Below, one piece after another: positions 23,371-28,640 of a stretch of DNA of 28,640 nucleotides. This DNA comes from JAAYCI01 sp031548875 (lineage in GTDB: Bacteria > Bacillota > Clostridia > Oscillospirales > Ruminococcaceae). Under the pieces are notes generated by a model, which saw only the letters and a list, made by a program, of their open reading frames with translations, searched no databases and was not told the DNA's origin. Made by a program: the position numbers and the translations under genes. Location of the stretch: assembly GCA_031548875.1 (NCBI GenBank), contig JAVBQQ010000031.1, positions 1-28,640 on the forward strand. Direction: 5' to 3'. Each line of letters opens with the position of its first letter. Within the stretch, counting starts at the first letter, position 1.

Positions 23371-23387
23371 AGGAGGTGATCCCCATC
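23371..23387 (+). promoter_or_regulatory. 12-base perfect Shine-Dalgarno before an ATC start codon
   Basis: AGGAGGTGATCC (23371-23382) matches the full complement of the canonical bacterial 16S 3' end. It overlaps the GTG at 23376, so that GTG cannot be the start. The codon eight bases after AGGAGG is ATC (23385-23387), directly followed by TGC, the catalytic Cys codon. Confidence 0.6.
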
Positions 23388-23993
23388 TGCGCCCACTTCA
23401 TCATGGTTCCCAAAGACGAACTCACCCGCATCATCGTGGACGTGAAGAAAAACCTGCAGGCGCAGAAGCATGCGAATGCGTCCGCTTCTGGCTTGGACGC
23501 CTTCTGCAAAGCGGAGGTGCCTATTCTGGTGCCAGGCGACAACCACCTGGAGATCGAGGTGATGCGGTGGGGATACGCCGTGTCCTGGCAGAAGGGTGTC
23601 GTGTACAACACGAAGGCGGAGACGGCTTTCGGCGCCACCCCCAACATGTGGACCGATTCTGTAAAACACCGCCGCTGCATCGTCCCGTCCTATGGCTTCT
23701 TTGAGCCCCACCGGACGGACACTCACGTAAGCCCCAAGACGGGGCGTCCCATTAAAGACCAGTACCGCTTCAGCCTGCCCGGCAGCGACGTCCTTTTCAT
23801 GGCCGGCGTGTACGAGGCGGGGCAGTTCTCGGTCATGACGACCTGCCCCAACGCCTGGATGCAGGACATCCACCCGCGCATGCCCCTGGTGCTGCTGCCG
23901 GAGGAACTAGACACCTGGTTGTACGGGGACTACCAGTCTCTGGCCGACCGCAGCCGGATCCAGCTCGAGAGCAGAAAAGAAGAAGCCGCATAG
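23385..23993 (+). CDS. SRAP domain protein (HMCES/YedK family) with non-canonical ATC start
   Basis: SRAP proteins form a covalent link to abasic sites in single-stranded DNA through Cys2 after removal of Met1. Counting the ATC at 23385 as residue 1, the catalytic set falls at C2, N75 (VYNTKAET), E107 (YGFFEPHR) and H163 (QDIHPRMPLVL), matching C2, N75, E105 and H160 of YedK. The N-terminus reads CAHF instead of CGRF, and the Arg of NARxET is Lys. An ATC start is rare, but the only alternatives are a GTG inside the SD, which would bury the Cys at position 5, and an ATG at 23403, which would delete it. So this is either a genuine AUC-initiated gene or a start-codon mutant. At 202 residues it is full length. 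It converges on the GIY-YIG gene. Confidence 0.85.
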   Translation: MCAHFIMVPKDELTRIIVDVKKNLQAQKHANASASGLDAFCKAEVPILVPGDNHLEIEVMRWGYAVSWQKGVVYNTKAETAFGATPNMWTDSVKHRRCIVPSYGFFEPHRTDTHVSPKTGRPIKDQYRFSLPGSDVLFMAGVYEAGQFSVMTTCPNAWMQDIHPRMPLVLLPEELDTWLYGDYQSLADRSRIQLESRKEEAA

Positions 23994-24019
23994 ACAGCAC
24001 AGCACATACAAAAGCCAAA

Positions 24020-24050
24020 GGCCTTGTTTACCCTCCCGGTAAACAAGGCC
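24020..24050. terminator. bidirectional terminator between SRAP and GIY-YIG genes
   Basis: GGCCTTGTTTACC (24020-24032) pairs perfectly with 24038-24050 around CTCCC. T-rich sequence lies on both sides (CTTCTTCTATTT on plus; TTTGGCTTTTG on minus), fitting the convergent genes. Confidence 0.85.
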
Positions 24051-24056
24051 CTTCTT

Positions 24057-25130
24057 CTATTTGATGAACTTTTTGATCGCCCGCTCCGCCACACGCCCGG
24101 CGCCCTTGCCGTCCGGTAGCAGGACAAACTGCTTGTCCGCCACCACCTCGGTGAGGCAGCCGGCCAGCCATTCGCTATCTTCCAGAACTGCGCCGGTTGT
24201 GGGCGGCGCTGCATCTGCTGCGGCAACTGCCGCTGCAAAGGCTGTAATCGAGGTCTCATCCGGCGCCGGCGGGAAGTCAGCGCGCCGCCGCACCTGCCCA
24301 TCCACCACAGAGAAGACGGAAAAGGCCTTCTCCCGGTGCGGGCGGATCAGGACCAGGGCCGCGCCCTGCTCGGGCAGGTGGAACCACCGGCGGCTCTTGT
24401 GCTGCAGCCGCTGCAGTCCCTCCAACAGTTCCTTGCAGGCGGCGGCCCGCTCGAACGCGAGTGCCGCCGCGGCCTCTGCCATCTCCTGTTTGAGCACCTT
24501 CACCCGCGGTACGCGCCCGCCGGCGAACAACAGCTGCACTTCGGCCAGTACGGCGGCATACTGGTGTTCATCCGGCTCCCGGCTGCAGGGGGCCATGCAG
24601 CCGGTCAGGGTGTGGTAGAGGCAGGGGCCTCTGGACCCCGCAAAGCTGCGCTGCCCGCACTGGGGCAGCCCCCACACCCTGCCCAGCAGAGCGAGGGCCT
24701 GCTTCACGTCATCCTCGTCGGTGAAGAAGTCGTAGTAGGTGGCGCCATCGTTGCCGGGCGCATCACTTACACTCAGCGTTGCATAGGGTGTTCCGGCGGC
24801 GATGCGCAGGTAGGGCCGCCGTTTGTCCGGCTTCATCTGGGCGTTGAACCAGGGTTTGTGCTGCTTGATGAGCCGGTACTCGAGCAGCAGCGCATCCAGT
24901 TCGGAACCGGTGACCTGATATTCTACATCCCCAATCGTGGGCACGAGCTCCGCGGTCCGCTCATCCTCCGCGGCGGCCTTGGTGAAATAGCTCTTCACCC
25001 GGCTGCGCAGGTTCTTGGCCTTGCCCACATAGATGATGTAGCCATATCTGTCTGTGAACAGGTAGCACCCGGGCTGTTGGGGCGCCGCCCGTACCTTCTC
25101 CGCTAAAGCCGTGCGCTGTGTCTCTCCCAC
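24057..25130 (-). CDS. half-length UvrC homologue (GIY-YIG nuclease with UVR motif)
   Basis: This 357-residue protein matches the N-terminal half of UvrC. It has a GIY-YIG nuclease (GCY at 21-23, YVGKAKNLRSR at 34-44 with the catalytic Arg, GSELDALLLEYRLIK with the metal-binding Glu), a PCLYHTLTGCMAPC cysteine segment, and a UVR UvrB-binding motif (about 212-245, KQEMAEAAAALAFERAAACKELL). It ends where the RNase H-like nuclease and HhH domains of UvrC (about 600 residues) would begin, so only the 3' incision is expected, as in Cho-type proteins. Its GTG at 25130 lies two bases after the repressor stop, so the two genes are coupled and probably damage-induced together. Confidence 0.88.
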   Translation of the reverse strand: MGETQRTALAEKVRAAPQQPGCYLFTDRYGYIIYVGKAKNLRSRVKSYFTKAAAEDERTAELVPTIGDVEYQVTGSELDALLLEYRLIKQHKPWFNAQMKPDKRRPYLRIAAGTPYATLSVSDAPGNDGATYYDFFTDEDDVKQALALLGRVWGLPQCGQRSFAGSRGPCLYHTLTGCMAPCSREPDEHQYAAVLAEVQLLFAGGRVPRVKVLKQEMAEAAAALAFERAAACKELLEGLQRLQHKSRRWFHLPEQGAALVLIRPHREKAFSVFSVVDGQVRRRADFPPAPDETSITAFAAAVAAADAAPPTTGAVLEDSEWLAGCLTEVVADKQFVLLPDGKGAGRVAERAIKKFIK

Positions 25131-25132
25131 GG

Positions 25133-25807
25133 CTAGCCCACCACCCTGCCGAATACGCGCAGGTCATCGGAGCCGGTCACGTCGATAGGCGCATACGCCT
25201 GGTTGAGGGAGACGAGCGAGACGCCTCCGCCCTCCCGGACGAATTTCTTGATGTAGGCCTCCCCGTCGTGGTAGAAGACGCCGAACTCCCCGTTCTCGAT
25301 GGCGGGCTGCTCGTGCACCCACACCACCTGCCCGTCCGCAAAGCGGGGCACCATGCTGTCGCCCCGCACCCGCACGCCGACGTCGGCCGAGAGGGGGACG
25401 ATCGCATCCACCTCGATCAGCTCGTAGTTGTCGCTGTCCAGGAACTGGCCGGTACCAGCCGAGACGGGGATCTCATACAGCGGCAGTGTGCGCAGGGGGA
25501 CGGGTGCCAGCGCCTCGGCATAGCGGCCGGACTCCTTCAATAGCGCCTCATACTCCCGCAGCTTTCGCAGCCCCTCCGCGTTGAGGCCCGCCCTGCCCAG
25601 GAAGGCCGCCCGCACGTCGTCCACATGGTACAGCTCGCACAGCGAGAGCAGCTGCTCTGCGTTGAGCATAGCGTCGCCCCGCTCCCAGGCCGAGACCGCC
25701 TTCGACTTCGTGGGCTTGTAGTGGCCGCTCATCCATTCGGCCACCTCGATCTGGGAGAGGCCGCTCTCCTCGCGCAGCGCGCGCAGGGTCAGTCCAATCG
25801 GTCGCAT
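25133..25807 (-). CDS. HTH-S24 autocleavable repressor (LexA/CI-like)
   Basis: The 224-residue protein has an N-terminal XRE helix-turn-helix (about 5-60, with REESGLSQIEVAEWM and SAWERGDAML) and a C-terminal S24 peptidase domain. The self-cleavage site is A117-G118 (PVSAGTGQF), the nucleophile S151 (RGDSMVPRF), and the general base K187 (EAYIKKFV). As in CI and LexA, RecA filaments would trigger cleavage and derepression. The ATG at 25807 has AGGTGA five bases upstream; a longer open frame to the right is only antisense to the polymerase gene. It is divergent from the Y-family gene, with an inverted repeat over that gene's -35 box as likely operator. Confidence 0.93.
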   Translation of the reverse strand: MRPIGLTLRALREESGLSQIEVAEWMSGHYKPTKSKAVSAWERGDAMLNAEQLLSLCELYHVDDVRAAFLGRAGLNAEGLRKLREYEALLKESGRYAEALAPVPLRTLPLYEIPVSAGTGQFLDSDNYELIEVDAIVPLSADVGVRVRGDSMVPRFADGQVVWVHEQPAIENGEFGVFYHDGEAYIKKFVREGGGVSLVSLNQAYAPIDVTGSDDLRVFGRVVG

Positions 25808-25858
25808 CTCGCTCACCTCAGTGTTCGAACCAGGATAGGGGCAGAGTTCTCTGTAGCC

Positions 25859-25887
25859 AGTATACCCTGCAGGACAGCGGATTGCAA
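25859..25887 (-). promoter_or_regulatory. sigma-A-type promoter for the repressor-GIY-YIG operon
   Basis: On the minus strand TTGCAA (25882-25887) and TATACT (25859-25864) are separated by 17 bases, about 50 bases before the start at 25807. Confidence 0.75.
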
Positions 25888-25904
25888 GTCGAAAATCTTG
25901 TAAA

Positions 25905-25931
25905 ATCGGAAATTTCACTTGACTTTCCGAT
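25905..25931. promoter_or_regulatory. inverted repeat, likely repressor operator
   Basis: ATCGGAAA (25905-25912) and TTTCCGAT (25924-25931) are perfect inverted half-sites with 11 bases between. The right half overlaps the -35 box (25919-25924) of the plus-strand promoter, and the left half is about 18 bases beyond the minus-strand -35. Position suggests control by the adjacent HTH-S24 protein. Confidence 0.6.
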
Positions 25932-25948
25932 AGTGTCAGACTTAGTAT
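25919..25948 (+). promoter_or_regulatory. promoter for the Y-family polymerase gene
   Basis: TTGACT (25919-25924) and TAGTAT (25943-25948) are separated by 18 bases; the start at 25985 follows 36 bases later. The -35 is covered by the inverted repeat. Confidence 0.65.
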
Positions 25949-25984
25949 GAGGATACCACCACATCGCAAAGAGGGTACTGCACC

Positions 25985-27271
25985 ATGACCGACAAGTGGA
26001 TCATCCACGCCGACGTCAACGGCCACTTCTGCTATTCGTCGCTGCTCTACTTCCCCGAACTGCTTGATGACCCGGTGGTGATCGGGGGCAGCGAAGAGAA
26101 ACGGCACGGCATCGTCCTGTCCAAGAACCAGCCGGCCAAGAAGTACAAGATCCAGACGGGCAGCTCTCTGCACCAGGCGCGCCAGCTCTGCCCGGCGCTC
26201 AAGTCCCTGCCGCCCGTCTATCCGCTGTACGACCGCACTTCCAAGGACTTCTACGGCTTCATGGACCGGTTCACCGATATCTCCGCACCCTTCGGCTGCG
26301 ACGGCAAGAGCATCGAGGTGACCGGCACCGCCCACCTGTATGGCGGTGGGGCCCATTCCATCCGCGGGGTGGAGGCCATCGTGCGGGAACTGCATGAGCG
26401 GTTCCCCAGGGAATACGGCCTCCACCTGAGCATCGGCATCTCCTGGAACTTCTCCTTTGCCAAGATGGCCTGCGACACCGCCGGGCCGAACGGGGTCAGA
26501 TGGATCGTGCGGGAGTGCCCTGAGGACACCCGTTGGCAGAGCCAGGTGTATGCCATGCCGGTGGAGGAGATCCTCTACATCGGGGATGCCACCAAGAAGA
26601 AGCTGTGGGCCAAGGGGGTGCGCACGATCGGTGACCTCGTCTCCTGCGGGCCGGCGGTGCTGGAGAGCTGGTTCGGCAAGGTGGGGCTGGAGCATTACAT
26701 CCGCGCCTGCGGCATGGACACCACGCCCCTCGTGGACATCGACGGCGGGCCGCCCATGCGTTCGATCGGCAACGGCAGCACGACGCCCTATGACATGACC
26801 CGGGAGGAGCAGGTGCACAATATGGCCCACGTGCTGGCCTCTTCGGTCTGCCAGCGGATGCGGGCCCACAGGGTGATCCCGCGCACCGTGGAGGTGGCCG
26901 TCACCTATTCGATGAACGGCGATCTCAAATATGCCTCCTTCCAGTGTCCCATGCCCGTTCCCTCCAGCCTGGATGCCGAGTTCGCAGGCGTGGCGCTGGA
27001 GCTGTTCTTCAAGAAGTTTCCCATGAAATACCCCATCCGCAAGCTGACCCTGCGGGGGAAGGACCTGCTGTTCAACACGAGCGTCTACCAGACGACGCTC
27101 GAATACAATGCGGAAAGGCGTGAGAAGGCGATGACCCTGGCCGATTGCAAGGATGAGATCAACGGGCGGTGGAAGCGCATTGTGAAGCGGAGCGTGGAGC
27201 TGGCCGACCCGCTCCTGACCGGCCTCGGCAGCAAGCCCAACCAGCAGTTCGCGCCGGCCGGGTGGTATTGA
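25985..27271 (+). CDS. Y-family DNA polymerase homologue lacking the catalytic Glu
   Basis: The 428-residue protein has the length and block order of Firmicutes DinB/UmuC-like polymerases: IIHADVNGHF (metal Asp D10), KRHGIVLSKNQPAKKYKIQTG, PFGCDGKSIEVTGT, LSIGISWNFSFAKM, EEILYIGDATKKKLWAKGVRTIGDL (HhH) and SIGNGSTTPYDM (little finger). The second carboxylate pair, normally DE in the palm, is D106-G107, and the Lys of the FNKxFAK motif is Phe. Both changes affect residues that hold metal or triphosphate, so polymerase activity is doubtful unless E111 substitutes. The frame is intact and of high GC, arguing for selection. It starts at the ATG at 25985, is divergent from the S24 repressor, and is followed after 10 bases by a small gene. 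Confidence 0.85.
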   Translation: MTDKWIIHADVNGHFCYSSLLYFPELLDDPVVIGGSEEKRHGIVLSKNQPAKKYKIQTGSSLHQARQLCPALKSLPPVYPLYDRTSKDFYGFMDRFTDISAPFGCDGKSIEVTGTAHLYGGGAHSIRGVEAIVRELHERFPREYGLHLSIGISWNFSFAKMACDTAGPNGVRWIVRECPEDTRWQSQVYAMPVEEILYIGDATKKKLWAKGVRTIGDLVSCGPAVLESWFGKVGLEHYIRACGMDTTPLVDIDGGPPMRSIGNGSTTPYDMTREEQVHNMAHVLASSVCQRMRAHRVIPRTVEVAVTYSMNGDLKYASFQCPMPVPSSLDAEFAGVALELFFKKFPMKYPIRKLTLRGKDLLFNTSVYQTTLEYNAERREKAMTLADCKDEINGRWKRIVKRSVELADPLLTGLGSKPNQQFAPAGWY

Positions 27272-27281
27272 GGACTCTGCC

Positions 27282-27641
27282 ATGGACAGGTATGTGAAGG
27301 TGCCCATCTTCCCGGTCACGAAGTACATGAGCGCGCAGGAGAGAAACGAAATACCGGCTCCCATGAAGCCGGTATCGTTCGGGTTTGGCCATGACGCGGT
27401 CACGGTGGACGCGGTCCTCGACTGCGACCGCGGGGTCTCCCGCAAGGTGGGCGGCCGGGGGTTCCGGTTCACCTGCCGGGTCAGCTGGAAGAGCTATGGG
27501 AAGCTGCGTACAAAGATAAGCGTCATCTGGTTTGATGATTTCCTGCAGGAGTGGTTCGTGGAGGTGCCGGAGGCAAAAGTGCCGGTAGACTGGGATACGG
27601 CCACGCAGATCCGGGATATCGATGAGCACTATGAGGAGTAA
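27282..27641 (+). CDS. small unknown protein coupled to the Y-family gene
   Basis: I do not recognise this 119-residue soluble protein. It is beta-strand rich in appearance (VTVDAVLDCDRG, FRFTCRVSWKSYG, TKISVIWFDDFLQEWFVEVP) with an acidic IRDIDEHYEE end, and has no signal or membrane segment. GAGGA lies seven bases before the ATG and the gene starts 10 bases after the polymerase stop, so co-transcription is near certain. By position it corresponds to the small partners, such as YolD-type proteins, that follow Y-family genes in Firmicutes, but I see no sequence resemblance to YolD. A partner or regulator of the polymerase-like protein is the natural hypothesis. Confidence 0.7.
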   Translation: MDRYVKVPIFPVTKYMSAQERNEIPAPMKPVSFGFGHDAVTVDAVLDCDRGVSRKVGGRGFRFTCRVSWKSYGKLRTKISVIWFDDFLQEWFVEVPEAKVPVDWDTATQIRDIDEHYEE

Positions 27642-27662
27642 CGACTATAGCATACAGGAACA

Positions 27663-28640
27663 TCAAGATTTTAGAATTTCTCCAGCCTTATAATAGAAAT
27701 ATAAGTTGTTTTTCTCTATATCATGTTTCTTCGAACTATAGTCTTTGTAAGATTCAGCAATTTTCGATGCTAGCCAAGCTCCCCCGGCAACCAAAGCAGC
27801 TTTGTCGACCGACATGACTTGTGAATAGGTGGCCAAAGCACCGGAGGCCGCGACGCCAACAGCCAAACCACCTAGTCCTTTCCATATTGATGTTTCGCCT
27901 AAAACTTTATGCCCTAAATTTTTCAGAATATTATTGTCCATGACAGATTCTTCAATTTCAAGAAGTGCCGGTGCAACTTCTTTACTATAAAGCAGTTGAC
28001 ATTCTGTTTCGAAATCTTTATCCCAAGGCATGGATTCTATTGTATCAGTGTACTTGAGCATTTGACCACGGAAACGGACTAAAGGTTTGTCCAAATCATT
28101 TCTTATGTCAAGTATTTCATCTACGCTTGCTTCTTCGAAAGAGGGCAATCTCTGCATATAGTTATCGGCTAAACCGGCATGGGTAACTTTGGTTCTATCA
28201 GCATCTGAGAGAGAAAGAATCTTAGAATCCAATGCCGACTTGAGCAGGTCACTTGACTGTTCATCATACAATGGAAACGAATTGGGAATTGCTTCATGAA
28301 GGTGTTCGAAAAATTCCCAAATATATTCATCGCTATCACTAAAAGGGTTTTTAAAGCGGACAAGCTTTAACTTTTTGTTTTGAATAAGCAAATTCAAAGC
28401 TGCGCAATTATCTTCGCCAATCACTTCTGGCAATACGCCACCAATGGTTTTAATCATTTCATTAAGGCCAGCGTTCATTGTTGCCTTAAAATGATATGGC
28501 ACAGACGTTGTTTTTTTACTCGTAAAGAATTGCTGTCCTTGCTGGATAATACCAATGTTTTCATTATAGACATCAGGATGTGTGGTTTTTATCATGGCCA
28601 TTATCCGATTTACCAACCTGAATTTGCTTTTTGTATCTTT
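27663..28640 (-). CDS. AT-rich protein with C-terminal membrane hairpin, 5' end outside the window
   Basis: The minus-strand frame is open to the window edge with no stop before 28640, so the N-terminus is probably missing; a TTG at 28616 would give 317 residues. The visible protein is mostly hydrophilic and helical, then carries a hydrophobic Ala/Gly-rich segment about residues 244-287 (WKGLGGLAVGVAASGALATY and ALVAGGAWLASKIA), likely a membrane hairpin, and a charged tail. I do not recognise a family. Its low GC contrasts sharply with the adjacent 119-residue gene, whose stop lies 21 bases away in convergent orientation. This marks the right border of the high-GC repair-type cassette and suggests foreign origin, perhaps a defence island. 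Confidence 0.6.
   Translation of the reverse strand, partial: KDTKSKFRLVNRIMAMIKTTHPDVYNENIGIIQQGQQFFTSKKTTSVPYHFKATMNAGLNEMIKTIGGVLPEVIGEDNCAALNLLIQNKKLKLVRFKNPFSDSDEYIWEFFEHLHEAIPNSFPLYDEQSSDLLKSALDSKILSLSDADRTKVTHAGLADNYMQRLPSFEEASVDEILDIRNDLDKPLVRFRGQMLKYTDTIESMPWDKDFETECQLLYSKEVAPALLEIEESVMDNNILKNLGHKVLGETSIWKGLGGLAVGVAASGALATYSQVMSVDKAALVAGGAWLASKIAESYKDYSSKKHDIEKNNLYFYYKAGEILKS

Noticed and set aside
23376..23378. GTG as start of the SRAP gene
   Set aside because: It lies inside the SD and would place the catalytic Cys at position 5.
25823..25830. GTTCGAAC palindrome near the repressor start, considered as a LexA box
   Set aside because: The Gram-positive LexA box needs GAAC-N4-GTTC; this palindrome has the reverse orientation and no spacer.
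25808..27472. Extension of the S24 repressor frame to the right on the minus strand
   Set aside because: The extension is antisense to the polymerase gene; the SD at the ATG at 25807 and the promoter at 25859-25887 define the real start.
22059..28640. Integrative element with attachment sites at tRNA-Leu
   Set aside because: By eye I found no second copy of the tRNA 3' end and no integrase within the window, so an element boundary cannot be claimed.
1..28640. CRISPR arrays, insertion sequences, rRNA, riboswitches and T-boxes
   Set aside because: No regularly spaced repeats, transposase motifs, rRNA segments or recognisable conserved leader motifs were seen.

Overview
The window is most consistent with a high-GC, low-complexity-genome Gram-positive anaerobe of the Clostridia (Oscillospirales or Christensenellales type). 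This rests on strong AGGAGG-type ribosome binding sites, many TTG and GTG starts, sigma-A-like promoters, compact hairpin terminators, a Met-gamma-lyase/aluminium-resistance family protein, cytoplasmic and 7TM c-di-GMP signalling proteins, and 3-isopropylmalate-dehydratase-like enzymes in the two-subunit form. No marker such as 16S rRNA is present, so the assignment is an inference.

Layout, left to right. (1) 1-5000: a DUF2200 gene, a membrane-anchored diguanylate cyclase, a minus-strand pair of small stress-type proteins (a two-helix membrane protein and an 11-residue-repeat LEA-like protein), type I glutamine synthetase, and a 34-residue membrane peptide. (2) 5000-10200: a signalling block with a soluble hybrid histidine kinase (three PAS, GAF, kinase core, two receivers), a receiver-HD-GYP c-di-GMP phosphodiesterase, and a convergent HPt protein. 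Together these could form a phosphorelay that lowers c-di-GMP, opposed by the diguanylate cyclase upstream. (3) 10300-12700: a proline-rich unknown, a small membrane exporter-family protein, and release factor 2 on the minus strand, without the usual programmed frameshift. (4) 12950-17200: an operon-like run of aconitase-superfamily genes. A small+large subunit fusion, which still carries an internal ribosome binding site and start at the fusion junction, is followed by a separate small/large pair and a DUF1905 gene. (5) 17270-22207: a minus-strand secreted/anchored protein, then ridA, murD, a GNAT acetyltransferase, a PLP lyase-like gene and tRNA-Leu(UAG) with its own promoter and terminator.

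(6) 22200-28640 is an accessory region directly downstream of the tRNA-Leu gene. AT-rich, foreign-looking genes border it on both sides: a RES-like putative NAD-degrading protein on the left, and an edge-truncated membrane-hairpin protein on the right. Between them lies a high-GC DNA-damage-type cassette. It holds an abasic-site-binding SRAP protein whose catalytic Cys2 is preceded by an ATC codon behind a near-perfect anti-SD match; an HTH-S24 autocleavable repressor coupled to a half-length UvrC (GIY-YIG plus UVR); and, divergently, a Y-family polymerase homologue lacking the catalytic Glu, followed by a small unknown partner. An inverted repeat lies over the -35 box of the polymerase promoter, suggesting repressor control. 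This cassette is the best candidate for an undescribed system; the fused dehydratase is the second.
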